A stretch of DNA of 56,279 bases from contig JAJZPQ010000022.1 of assembly GCA_021811085.1 (NCBI GenBank), positions 1-56,279 on the forward strand. The letters run 5' to 3'. The notes under the pieces are model-generated. The model did no database searches and was not told the DNA's origin. It saw only the letters and a list, made by a program, of their open reading frames with translations. Positions 37,126 through 45,410 of the stretch are shown piece after piece; positions within the stretch are counted from its first letter, which is position 1, and every line of letters begins with the position of its first letter. Position numbers and translations under genes: made by a program. This stretch comes from Pseudomonadota bacterium (GTDB lineage: Bacteria; Pseudomonadota; Gammaproteobacteria; Burkholderiales; SG8-39).

Positions 37126-37944
37126 CTAAACTCCGGCGCCCACCCAGCCCGCAGTCATTCCCGCAGCCACGCTCAACATGCCGAGTGAACCGGCCTCGTA
37201 TCCGTCCACGGCGAAAACCATGGCTTCATCCTCAGCTTGCAGCCCGGCAATGTAGAGCAAAGGCAGAAAATGCTCGGGCGACGGCACCGACAGGCGTGCG
37301 TCCTCGCCCAGGCGTTCGAAATCGACCAGAGTCTGATGCTGACGCGAGGCAAGCGCGGCGCGCACCTGCTCGTTGAAGCGCCTGGCCCAGTCGAAAGCGG
37401 CCACATCTTCGCCGCGCCGCATCTGCGTCAGGTTGTGCACGACGTTGCCGCTGCCGACGATAAGCACGCCTTCGTCGCGCAAGGGTGCGAGTTGTCTGCC
37501 GAGATCGTAATGGAAGCGGGCCGGCTTGGTGCCGTCCATGCTCAGCTGCACCACAGGGGTAGCGGCATCCGGGAAAGCATGCGCCAGTACCGACCAGGTG
37601 CCATGGTCCAGGCCCCAGCTCTGATCCAAGTGCACGACCAGCGGCATAAGCAGCCCGCGCACGCGCTCAGCGAGCGCAGGATCGCCCGGCGCCGGATACT
37701 GAATATCGAACAAAGCCTGCGGGAATCCGCCGAAATCGTGAATTGTCTGCGGCTTGGCCATGGCGGTCACCGCCGTGCCGCGCGTGTACCAATGCGCCGA
37801 AATCGCGAGGATCGCCTTCGGTTTGGGAACACTGGCGCCGAGTCTGCGCCAGGCTTCGGTGTACTGGTTGCGCGCGAGCGTATTCATCGGGCTGCCATGG
37901 CCGAAGAAGATGACCGGCATGCGCGCCGTCCTGCTCGTATTCAT
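37126..37944 (-). CDS. ygiD: LigB-type extradiol dioxygenase (4,5-DOPA dioxygenase-like)
   Basis: A 272-residue protein of the DODA/YgiD family. Metal-binding His16 in IFFGHGSPMNT, His51 in ISAHWYTRG, His114 in GLDHGTWSVL, and a further His in GNVVHNL are all in place. Length matches the family. Members open the ring of DOPA-like catechols in plants and some bacteria; the natural bacterial substrate is often unknown. Start ATG 37944. Confidence 0.9.
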   Translation of the reverse strand: MNTSRTARMPVIFFGHGSPMNTLARNQYTEAWRRLGASVPKPKAILAISAHWYTRGTAVTAMAKPQTIHDFGGFPQALFDIQYPAPGDPALAERVRGLLMPLVVHLDQSWGLDHGTWSVLAHAFPDAATPVVQLSMDGTKPARFHYDLGRQLAPLRDEGVLIVGSGNVVHNLTQMRRGEDVAAFDWARRFNEQVRAALASRQHQTLVDFERLGEDARLSVPSPEHFLPLLYIAGLQAEDEAMVFAVDGYEAGSLGMLSVAAGMTAGWVGAGV

Positions 37945-37966
37945 CGTCGACTCCTACGCGGGGCCT

Positions 37967-38407
37967 TCAGTTCTTGCGTACATGGATGTTACCAGTCGCC
38001 AGGGTGATTTCGCGCAGAAAACTCAGCAAACCGGCGATCAAGGAGAGCATCGCGGCGATGAACATCAACGCGATCAGCTGCGATACGCTCACGTGCAGCA
38101 TGGAACCGATGAACAGGGCCGCGACGACGATGCAAATGAACAAGGCGCCCACCGTGCACAAGCTGATGGCCCAATGGATCAACCGTGCCCGCCGCGCCAG
38201 GATCGCCATTTCAAGCCGCCTCAGGCTCTCCTCGCCTGCTGCGGCGCCGGAGTTGTTGTGCTCGAGCACACGATAGCGATCGACGATACGCCCCAAGCGG
38301 TTGATCAGCACGGCAAGTATCGCGCCGACGCCGGACAGCAAAAACACCGGGGCGACCGCGAGCTGGATGACGTGAGAAACGGTTGAAATGCTGGATATGG
38401 ATTCCAT
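37967..38407 (-). CDS. DUF2721 membrane protein
   Basis: A 146-residue protein with three membrane spans: VIQLAVAPVFLLSGVGAILA, LCTVGALFICIVVAALFIGS, and LIALMFIAAMLSLIAGLLSF. Between the first two is NRLGRIVDRYRVLE, the conserved loop of DUF2721. No function is established. It lies 22 nt upstream of ygiD in the same direction. Confidence 0.85.
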   Translation of the reverse strand: MESISSISTVSHVIQLAVAPVFLLSGVGAILAVLINRLGRIVDRYRVLEHNNSGAAAGEESLRRLEMAILARRARLIHWAISLCTVGALFICIVVAALFIGSMLHVSVSQLIALMFIAAMLSLIAGLLSFLREITLATGNIHVRKN

Positions 38408-38493
38408 GACAGATCCTCTGCTGGTGGTTCATAAGATATTCAGGCGCCAGACTGTTAGTCGCCAAAGCAACCCTGGACCGATCAGGGCAACTT

Positions 38494-39162
38494 TCATGTA
38501 TGTACTCGCGGCGCGGCGCTCGTGCGCGCGGCCGAGGGGAAGGACACTGGCGCCTGCTCCAGGCGCCGTACGCACAACACGGCGAGTTCCAGCAACAGCG
38601 CCGAGACCAGGAGCAGATTGACCGGACCCAGCGGCAGTGCCAAGCCCATGGTCAGCACCGGACCGAGCAAGGCACCCGCGGAGCCGCCGGCGGCAATGAA
38701 ACCGAACAGGCGCTTCCCCTGCTCGCTCGTAAACAGGTCTGCCATATAGGACCAGAATACGGAAACAGCAAACAGATTGAACACGCTGATCCAAACGAAG
38801 AACACCCGCGCAACCTGCACTTGGGCGACATCGAAAGTCAGCAACACCCAGAAAATTCCGATGTTCGCGACGAAGAAATGATAGACCAACGGAATGAATC
38901 GCCGGCGCGGCAAGCGCGCGACCATGGCGCCGTATACAGGCACTGCCGCAAGCATTGCGACAAAGCTCGCCGTAAACAACCATTGCAGATTGCGCACTCC
39001 GCCGGCGATGCCCATTTCATCGCGCAGCGGCCGCAGGACGTAGTAGCCAGCGAGCAGACAGAAAAAATACGCAAACGACCAGGCCAGCGCCCGCTCCTCC
39101 CCCGGTCGCAGCGCGACCACCCGCGCCAGCCGGCGTTGAACCCGCGCCGCGTTCGTATTCAT
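38494..39162 (-). CDS. N-terminal half of an MFS/nucleotide-exchange-like transporter
   Basis: A 222-residue protein with six membrane spans, from LAWSFAYFFCLLAGYYVLRP to PVNLLLVSALLLELAVL. The motifs RPLRDEMGIAGGVRNLQWLF and FWSYMADLFTSEQGKRLFGF and GGSAGALLGP match a proteobacterial MFS group related to ATP:ADP antiporters, whose members are about 430 residues with 12 spans. Here the frame ends after a short VRRLEQAPVSFPSAARTSA tail, and the remaining half is not found downstream in any frame (the next gene starts at 38407). The gene is probably truncated and may be inactive. Confidence 0.68.
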   Translation of the reverse strand: MNTNAARVQRRLARVVALRPGEERALAWSFAYFFCLLAGYYVLRPLRDEMGIAGGVRNLQWLFTASFVAMLAAVPVYGAMVARLPRRRFIPLVYHFFVANIGIFWVLLTFDVAQVQVARVFFVWISVFNLFAVSVFWSYMADLFTSEQGKRLFGFIAAGGSAGALLGPVLTMGLALPLGPVNLLLVSALLLELAVLCVRRLEQAPVSFPSAARTSAAPRVHT

Positions 39163-39488
39163 CGGAATTCCCCTGCATGCTCGTTTCAGGCAGTAAGCGC
39201 AGCTTACAGGACAAGTTAATGGCGCCACCAGGACTTCCCCAGGTTCAACGCGCTAGGCTCCCGACGCCGGCGCCAGCTCTGAGGAAAGCCTTCGGCTCAG
39301 GCATTTTTGTTGTTATAATTCAATGGAGTTATCCAAGCTTACCCGCCCCGCTCCGGGCGAGCATGGAGAGCTTGCTGAGGAAACTCCGATTGAGTCCAAG
39401 ACGGAATCAGAGCCTCCTCTGACTCGCGGAAAATGCACCCGACATCAAGCGCTTGCACCGATCCGCCCAATCGAAGAGGAACCGACAA
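39163..39488 (+). promoter_or_regulatory. Promoter with extended -10 and long leader for DUF302 operon
   Basis: TGTTATAAT at 39311-39319 is a perfect extended -10 (TGn plus TATAAT) with a poor -35. The transcript would start near 39326 and run about 160 nt before the ATG at 39489. The leader includes CGCCC/GGGCG arms near 39347-39362 and several GAGTC/GACTC-like arms (around 39390-39425), so folding is possible. No known riboswitch is recognised. The first 150 bp of the gap carry nothing I can name. Confidence 0.5.
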
Positions 39489-39677
39489 ATGAATGTTATC
39501 TGGCGCTTTTATATGGATAGCGGCAACCGATGGAACTGGCAACAGATAGGCGCAGGCCAATCCATCGTCGCAGAATCGTCCAAAGGGTACGCGAATTACG
39601 AGGCATGCCTGGCCAACGCGAAAGACCGGGGCTACGTGTTTCTGCCGGCCCAGGGCAAACAGGCTCCGGGACGCTAG
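39489..39677 (+). CDS. Small DUF1508-like protein, 62 aa
   Basis: Reads WRFYMDSGNRWNWQQIGAGQ, then SSKGYANYEACLANAKDRGY. This resembles a single YegP/DUF1508 unit (W-x-W-x-L ... S-x-x-Y...). It begins after GAAGAGGAACC. The stop lies 3 nt before the DUF302 gene, so the two are cotranscribed. Function unknown. Confidence 0.65.
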   Translation: MNVIWRFYMDSGNRWNWQQIGAGQSIVAESSKGYANYEACLANAKDRGYVFLPAQGKQAPGR

Positions 39678-39680
39678 GCC

Positions 39681-40073
39681 ATGGAGAACCGTTACGGATT
39701 TGGCAAGTCGGTGGCTTTGAGTTTCGATGAAGCACTGGCCAAGGTCACCGCCGAATTGCAGAAGGAAGGCTTCGGTGTGCTGACGGAGATCGATGTCGCC
39801 GCCACGATGAAGAAAAAGCTGGATCACAATATGCCGCCCTACCGCATTCTTGGCGCCTGCAATCCCGGTTTCGCCAAGCGCGCACTCACGGCCGAGCCCA
39901 GCATAGGGCTGCTCCTGCCTTGTAATGTGGTCGTGCGCCAGGATACCGCCGGCACGGTGCAGGTGGAATTTCTCGACCCCGGGATGATGGGTCAGATGAC
40001 CGACAATCCCAGCGTCGGTCCGATCGGCACCGAAGTGCGCGAAAAGCTGCAAAAGGTGATGCGCGCGCTCTGA
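39681..40073 (+). CDS. DUF302 family protein
   Basis: A 130-residue protein matching DUF302: a SFDEALAKVTAELQKEGFGV start, LTEIDVAATMKKKL, PYRILGACNPGFAKRAL with the conserved Cys-N-P, then GLLLPCNVVVRQDTAGTVQV and the C-terminal helix. The fold is a small alpha/beta domain often found near redox or heavy-metal genes; the function is unknown. Second gene of a two-gene operon. Confidence 0.9.
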   Translation: MENRYGFGKSVALSFDEALAKVTAELQKEGFGVLTEIDVAATMKKKLDHNMPPYRILGACNPGFAKRALTAEPSIGLLLPCNVVVRQDTAGTVQVEFLDPGMMGQMTDNPSVGPIGTEVREKLQKVMRAL

Positions 40074-40192
40074 GTAAGCGCCGGAACCGGCTGTTTCTGC
40101 ATCGTCGCTTCAGCCCCTCGGGGAGACGTGCAACTGAGGACTCCCGCATTTTGGAGTCCGTTTCAAATACGCGATATTTCAGGGAGAAGAAC

Positions 40193-41179
40193 ATGATTAA
40201 ACGATTACTCGGGCGCCTCGCCCTGGCGGGGCTTGCGTTTTGCGCCGCCGTCCTGCCGCTGTCAGCACCGGCACAAAGCACCGGCTGGCCCAGCAAACCG
40301 GTCAAATTAGTGGTGCCCTTCCCGCCCGGCGGCTCGGTCGATCCGCTGGCGCGCCTGCTCTCAGTCAGGCTGAGCGCGTCGATGGGACAACAGTTCATCG
40401 TCGAAAACAAACCCGGCGCATCCGGCTCCATCGGCACCGCGTACGTCGCTAAATCGGCACCCGATGGCTATACCTTCGTATTCGTGTTCGATACACACGC
40501 AGTCAATCCGACGCTGCTGCCGATGACGTTTGACACGGTGAAGGATCTGGCTCCGGTGATGTTGATCGGCACCGCGCCGATGGCAATCGCGACGAATCCG
40601 TCCAAACCGTACAAGACATTCGCTGATGTCATCGCGGCCGCGAAAGCCAAGCCGAACTCCGTGACTTTTGGCTCGATCGGCAATGGCAGCTTGGGCCATC
40701 TGACCATGACGCTGCTGCAGCACGCGGGCGGCTTTACTTTGATCCATGTGCCCTACAAAGGTGGCGGCCCGATGACCCAGGATGCCCTGGGCGGGCAAAT
40801 CGACCTGGCTGTCGGCTCGGTGGCCGTGCTCTCGCCGCAGGTCAGAAGCGGCAAGCTGCGCGCCGTTGCGGTGACCGGCGACAAACGCTCGCACTCCATG
40901 CCCGACGTGCCTGCGCTTGCGGAGCAAGGATTTCCCGGCTTTTCCGCGCTTGCCTGGTGGGGCATATTCGCGCCGGCGGGCACGCCCAAGCCTATCCTCG
41001 ACAAGTTCCACGCGGAATTGGTCAAGGCCTTGAATCAGCCCGATCTGCGCAAAACGCTGACGGAACAACTGGGCATGGACCTGGTGGTGAGCACGCCCGA
41101 AGAACTGCAGAAATTCCTGATCGGCGAGATCGATCGCTGGGGCAAAGTCGTGCGCGACAACAATATTCGCGCCGATTAG
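40193..41179 (+). CDS. Bug-family tripartite tricarboxylate-type binding protein
   Basis: A 328-residue periplasmic protein with signal peptide (LALAGLAFCAAVLPLSAPAQ). Hallmarks of TctC/Bug proteins: WPSKPVKLVVPFPPGGSVDP, IVENKPGASGSIGTAYVAKS, then ADGYT-like PDGYTFVFV, VTFGSIGNGSLGHLTM and GSVAVLSPQVRSGKLRAVAV. No membrane subunits (TctA, TctB) are nearby, as is usual for the many orphan Bug genes of Bordetella-like bacteria. Ligands are often carboxylates or amino acids; unknown here. Start 40193 follows AGGGAGAAGAAC. Confidence 0.92.
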   Translation: MIKRLLGRLALAGLAFCAAVLPLSAPAQSTGWPSKPVKLVVPFPPGGSVDPLARLLSVRLSASMGQQFIVENKPGASGSIGTAYVAKSAPDGYTFVFVFDTHAVNPTLLPMTFDTVKDLAPVMLIGTAPMAIATNPSKPYKTFADVIAAAKAKPNSVTFGSIGNGSLGHLTMTLLQHAGGFTLIHVPYKGGGPMTQDALGGQIDLAVGSVAVLSPQVRSGKLRAVAVTGDKRSHSMPDVPALAEQGFPGFSALAWWGIFAPAGTPKPILDKFHAELVKALNQPDLRKTLTEQLGMDLVVSTPEELQKFLIGEIDRWGKVVRDNNIRAD

Positions 41180-41198
41180 AACGCTGCTGTTTAACCCC

Positions 41199-41226
41199 CG
41201 CTGCAGGTCCGTGAGGGCCTGCAGCG
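41199..41226 (+). terminator. Hairpin after the Bug gene
   Basis: CGCTGCAGG and CCTGCAGCG form a perfect 9-bp stem with a 10-nt loop, starting 20 bp after the Bug stop. No T-run follows, so it may be a Rho-independent terminator of weak type or an mRNA-stabilising hairpin. Confidence 0.45.
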
Positions 41227-41330
41227 CTCAGTTGGCGCAGACCGGGTGCGCCGTCGTTGATAGGCGTCATATATACCCCGCCTGGAAGGCGTAGAAATTA
41301 AGGCTCCTTCAGCAACCGGGGGAGCACGCC

Positions 41331-41933
41331 ATGATCTTGTTCAAATCGGGTTCTGCTGTCTTAACCAGCACTCTGCTGCTTTTTGCGCTGAATCCGGGTA
41401 TGCCAGACGCGCAGGCCGCGCAAACGTCCGAAGGCGTGATCGGCGGCGCCAAGCCGGCAACTGCGGCAGCCGAGCGCGAACTCATTCCGGGTGCGGACCG
41501 GATGAGCAGCGCCGAGCGCGACGCCTACAGACGGCGCATGGCAGCCGCGGCAACGGCGGAAGAGAAAGCGAGCCTACGCGCCGAGTACGTCATAGCGGCC
41601 GCGGCGGCCGCGCCGGTCCGTCCCCTGATTGGCGATCCGGTCAGAGGCGCCGCGCTGCATCGTGCATGCTTTTCCTGCCACGGCGTCGAGCGCTATGTGG
41701 CGCCAGTGACTTACGCCGCCGCCAGCTTTATCGACTCGGCACTCCGGGCGAGCGGGCTATCGGATCCCCCCCCTGCTGAACCCGCACGCTTCAAGGGCAG
41801 CATCAAATCGCTGCCGGCCTTGCGCGATCACGTAATGCGGCGCAACGACTACCTCAACCCGAAAATGGCGCCGCAGGAAATCGAGGACTTGGTCGCTTAC
41901 CTGAATGTGACCTATTACAAGTTTCCCCAGTAA
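41331..41933 (+). CDS. Exported c-type cytochrome, monohaem
   Basis: A 200-residue protein with signal peptide and one haem site CFSCH (residues 113-117); the likely Met ligand is in NPKMAPQ and the C-terminal helix reads IEDLVAYLNVTYYKFPQ, as in class I cytochromes. Between the signal and haem domain is a long helical, Ala-rich linker with DRMSSAERDAYRRRMAAAAT, seen in several betaproteobacterial exported proteins. It should carry electrons in the periplasm. Partner enzyme unknown. Confidence 0.85.
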   Translation: MILFKSGSAVLTSTLLLFALNPGMPDAQAAQTSEGVIGGAKPATAAAERELIPGADRMSSAERDAYRRRMAAAATAEEKASLRAEYVIAAAAAAPVRPLIGDPVRGAALHRACFSCHGVERYVAPVTYAAASFIDSALRASGLSDPPPAEPARFKGSIKSLPALRDHVMRRNDYLNPKMAPQEIEDLVAYLNVTYYKFPQ

Positions 41934-42055
41934 CCGGAGCCGCCGCCGGCCACCCCAGGCGCGCCGGCCCACCCGCTTTTGGCCATCGGCGTCCGCATTG
42001 CACCGGCTGTTTGCAACACTTGTATTCTGCGCGTGGTCTCTGTAACATTTGTTAA

Positions 42056-42973
42056 ATGCCGACCGCCCTGCCACCGTCATCGATAGCCGCTGCAGATGTT
42101 TTCAAACGCATCCGCAAACAAATCGACACGCTGACGCCCGAACTGCAGCGCGCCGCGCACTGGATTGCCGACCATCCAAGCGAAACCGGCCTGCTGTCGA
42201 TGCGCCAGCAGGCCATAAGTGCCGGGGTATCGGCGCCGACCATGGTACGGCTGGCGCGCGCCCTGGGTTTTGCCGATTACGCTTCGCTGCGCCGCCCGTT
42301 TCAGAGCGCTATGGCCGGGCGCTCGCTTGAATACGGGACCCGGGCATCCGCCCTGCAAACCACGCCTGGGGGCGCTGGCATCGGGCGCCTGGCGCAGGAA
42401 CTTGCGAGTTCGCAACTTGAAGACGTGCAATCGGTGCAGGCGCTGAATAGCCCGGCGCAGATCGAAGCCGTGGTGCGTGCGATTGCCGCTGCCAGCCGCG
42501 TCGGTTTCCTCGGCGTGCGCGCGAGCTTCGGCATCGCCTTCCAGTTTTGTTACGCCTATAACCTGATCGCGCGCAACGGCGTGCTGTTCGACGGTCTCGG
42601 CGGCAACGTGCACGACCAGGTAGACGTGCTGGACAAGCACGATGTCCTCATCGCCATCAGCCAGTCGCCGTATTCGGCGCCCACCGTCGAAGCCGTACAA
42701 GCCGCGTCCGCGCGCGGCGTCAAGGTCATCGCGCTCACCGACAGCGCCCTGTCGCCTCTCTCCCGCGCAGCGGCGCATACGCTGCGCTTTCGCGCCGACT
42801 CGGTGTCTTTTTTTCCATCCATGATCGCGCCGCTCGCGCTGGCCGAACTGCTGCTGGCGAGACTTGCTGCTCGAGGTGGCAAGGCGGTGCTCGAGCGGCT
42901 GGCGCAGGTCGAACAGCGCCTGACCAGTCAACGCGCCTATTGGCGCAATATTTCGCGAAAGACTACGGCATGA
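42056..42973 (+). CDS. RpiR/MurR family transcriptional regulator
   Basis: A 305-residue protein: N-terminal HTH_6 (RKQIDTLTPELQRAAHWIAD, GVSAPTMVRLARALGFADYA) and C-terminal SIS domain (about 125-265; VGFLGVRASFGIAFQFCYAY, DVLIAISQSPYSAPTVEAVQ, KVIALTDSALSPLS). Usually these repressors sense a phosphosugar through the SIS domain; some control amino-acid uptake and catabolism. Its stop overlaps the ATG of the aminotransferase, so it probably regulates the operon in which it lies. Confidence 0.88.
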   Translation: MPTALPPSSIAAADVFKRIRKQIDTLTPELQRAAHWIADHPSETGLLSMRQQAISAGVSAPTMVRLARALGFADYASLRRPFQSAMAGRSLEYGTRASALQTTPGGAGIGRLAQELASSQLEDVQSVQALNSPAQIEAVVRAIAAASRVGFLGVRASFGIAFQFCYAYNLIARNGVLFDGLGGNVHDQVDVLDKHDVLIAISQSPYSAPTVEAVQAASARGVKVIALTDSALSPLSRAAAHTLRFRADSVSFFPSMIAPLALAELLLARLAARGGKAVLERLAQVEQRLTSQRAYWRNISRKTTA

Positions 42974-44322
42974 CCCACATCCTGCATCGTCAGTTGCGCG
43001 GCACGCTGCCGCTCGCAGTCAGCGGCCACGGCACCCGCATCACCGACGCCCAGGGCAAGGAATACATCGACGCCTCGGGCGGCGCCGCAGTGTCCTGTCT
43101 CGGGCACGGCCACCCCGACGTGCTGCGCGCGATGCACGAGCAAATCGACAGACTTGCCTATGCCCACACCAGCTTTTTCTCCACCGCGGTCGCCGAAGAG
43201 CTGGCCGACCACCTAATCGCTCGCGCGCCTGCCGGCATGTCGCATGTGTATCTGGTTTCCGGCGGATCGGAGGCGATTGAGGCGTCGCTGAAGCTGGCGC
43301 GTCAGTATTTCGTTGAAATCGGACAGCCGCAGCGCAAGCATTTCATCGCGCGGCGCCAGAGCTATCACGGCAACACGCTGGGTGCGCTGGCGGTGGGCGG
43401 CAACGCCTGGCGGCGCAAGCAATTCGCGCCGCTGCTCATCGACGTGACGCACGTATCGCCGTGCTACGAATACCGCGACCGGCTCGACACCGAGTCGGCG
43501 GAGCAATATGGCGAACGCCTGACGCTCGAACTCGAGCAGGCGATCCAAAAAATCGGCCCCGCGAACGTGATCGGCTTCTGCGCCGAGACCGTCGGCGGCG
43601 CGACCTCCGGTGCGTTGCCGCCGGTCCCGGGCTATCTCCGCCGCATACGCGAAATCTGCGACCGCTACGGCATCCTGCTGATAGCCGACGAAGTGATGTG
43701 CGGCATGGGCCGCACTGGCACGCTGCATGCGGTCGAGCAGGAAGGCGTCGCGCCGGACCTGATGGCGATCGCCAAGGGGCTCGGCGGCGGCTACCAGCCG
43801 ATTGGCGCCGTACTGGTGCAGCAGCGCATCATCGAAGCGCTGTCCGCCGGCAGCGGTTTTTTTCAGCACGGGCACACCTATCTCGGACATCCCGTCGCCT
43901 GCGCCGCCGCATTGGCTGTGCAAAAGGTGATCGAACGCGACGGTTTGCTCGCGGCGGTGCAGCGTCAGGGCGCCGGGCTAGGCGCGCGATTGGGCGCCGC
44001 ATTCGGGCGGCATGCGCACGTAGGCGACATCCGCGGCCGCGGCCTGTTTCAGGCGATCGAACTGGTTGAAGACAGGGCGACGAAACGTCCTTTCGATCCC
44101 GCACTGCGTCTGTACGCGCGCATCAAGGCGGAAGCGATGGCGCGCGGCTTGATGGTCTACCCCATGGGCGGCACCATCGACGGCCGCGCGGGAGACCACG
44201 TGCTGCTTGCGCCGGCGTTTATCGTGACCGATGGCGAACTGGACCTGATCGTCGAGCGCCTCGCCGCCGCGGTCGACGCATCGATTTCGGCGCTGCGCGC
44301 GCAGCGCGCACCAGTTGCGTAA
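42970..44322 (+). CDS. Class III (omega-type) aminotransferase
   Basis: A 450-residue PLP enzyme of the aspartate-aminotransferase family, subgroup III. Motifs: [20 protein letters not shown] at the N-terminus, [56 protein letters not shown] (PLP-binding Asp) and the Schiff-base Lys in [20 protein letters not shown]. It moves an amino group from an omega- or beta-amino acid or diamine to pyruvate or 2-oxoglutarate. It overlaps the RpiR gene by 4 nt and precedes a TAXI-TRAP transporter, so it probably works on the imported compound. Confidence 0.9.
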   Translation: MTHILHRQLRGTLPLAVSGHGTRITDAQGKEYIDASGGAAVSCLGHGHPDVLRAMHEQIDRLAYAHTSFFSTAVAEELADHLIARAPAGMSHVYLVSGGSEAIEASLKLARQYFVEIGQPQRKHFIARRQSYHGNTLGALAVGGNAWRRKQFAPLLIDVTHVSPCYEYRDRLDTESAEQYGERLTLELEQAIQKIGPANVIGFCAETVGGATSGALPPVPGYLRRIREICDRYGILLIADEVMCGMGRTGTLHAVEQEGVAPDLMAIAKGLGGGYQPIGAVLVQQRIIEALSAGSGFFQHGHTYLGHPVACAAALAVQKVIERDGLLAAVQRQGAGLGARLGAAFGRHAHVGDIRGRGLFQAIELVEDRATKRPFDPALRLYARIKAEAMARGLMVYPMGGTIDGRAGDHVLLAPAFIVTDGELDLIVERLAAAVDASISALRAQRAPVA

Positions 44323-44414
44323 ACAGTCCGCCGGCGTTGCGGGCTGTTTGTGTAAGGGTGGCCATAAGCATTTGGCCGGAGGATTTGTTGAATCATCAAC
44401 GAAGGAGACTCACC

Positions 44415-45410
44415 ATGACAAAAAGCTTTAGTCGTAGCAAGACCGGCTCGGCGCTCGCGCTCGCCGCGAGCGCCGCATTCGCTGGCGCGCTGATGCTGCC
44501 CTCCGCCGCGATGGCGCAGCAGAAATTCATCACCATCGGCACCGGCGGCATTACCGGCGTGTATTACGCGGTGGGCGGTGCGATCTGCCGCCTGGTCAAC
44601 AAGGACCGCGCCAAGACCGGCTACCGCTGCTCGGTCGAATCCACCGGTGGCTCGGTGTACAACGTCAACACGATCAAGGCCGGCGAGCTCGATTTCGGCC
44701 TGGCCCAGTCCGACGTGCAGTACCAGGCCTATAAGGGCACCGGCCCGTTCAAGGAGCCGTACGGCGACCTGCGCGCGGTGATGTCGGTCCACCCCGAACC
44801 GTTCACCGTAGTGGCGCGCAAGGAGGCCAACATTAAGACCTTCGCCGACTTCAAGGGTAAGCGCATGAACGTCGGTAATCCCGGCTCGGGCACGCGCTCG
44901 GCCATGGAAGAACTGCTGACCGCAATGCACATGAAACTGTCTGACTTTTCGCTCGCGTCGGAACTCAAAGCCGACGAGCACGGACCGGCCTTGTGCGACA
45001 ACAAGATCGACGGCTTCTTTTACGGCGTCGGCCATCCTTCGGCCAATATTCAGGATCCGACCACGACCTGCGGCGCCAAGCTGGTCCCGCTGACCGGTCC
45101 GGCGATCGATGCATTGGTGCAGAAGAGCCCCTACTATGCGTATGCCACGATCCCGGGCGGCCTGTACGCGAACAACCCCGAGCCGACGAAGACCTACGGC
45201 GTGCTCGCGACCATCGTGACTTCGGCCAAGGTGCCGGCCGACACCGTGTACCTCATCACCAAGGCGGTGTTCGACAATTTCGACGAATTCAAGAAATTGC
45301 ACCCGGCCTTCGCGCACCTGGACCCGAAGAACATGGTACACGACGGTCTGTCGGCGCCGCTGCACGAAGGCGCGGCGCGCTACTACCGTGAGAAGGGCTG
45401 GATCAAGTGA
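44415..45410 (+). CDS. TAXI family TRAP transporter binding protein
   Basis: A 331-residue periplasmic protein with signal peptide ([20 protein letters not shown]) and TAXI-type body: [77 protein letters not shown]. Well-known relatives bind glutamate and other acids. Start 44415 follows GAAGGAGAC. Its stop overlaps the GTG of the permease by 4 nt. Confidence 0.92.
   Translation: MTKSFSRSKTGSALALAASAAFAGALMLPSAAMAQQKFITIGTGGITGVYYAVGGAICRLVNKDRAKTGYRCSVESTGGSVYNVNTIKAGELDFGLAQSDVQYQAYKGTGPFKEPYGDLRAVMSVHPEPFTVVARKEANIKTFADFKGKRMNVGNPGSGTRSAMEELLTAMHMKLSDFSLASELKADEHGPALCDNKIDGFFYGVGHPSANIQDPTTTCGAKLVPLTGPAIDALVQKSPYYAYATIPGGLYANNPEPTKTYGVLATIVTSAKVPADTVYLITKAVFDNFDEFKKLHPAFAHLDPKNMVHDGLSAPLHEGAARYYREKGWIK

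Noticed and set aside
39275-39306. Small hairpin followed by TTTTT before the DUF302 promoter, as a terminator
   Set aside because: No plus-strand gene precedes it, and the alternative pairings conflict; more likely chance or part of the promoter region.
42077-42931. 284-codon minus-strand open frame and a similar one at 43213-43923
   Set aside because: Antisense to the RpiR and aminotransferase genes; no start signal, no recognisable domain.
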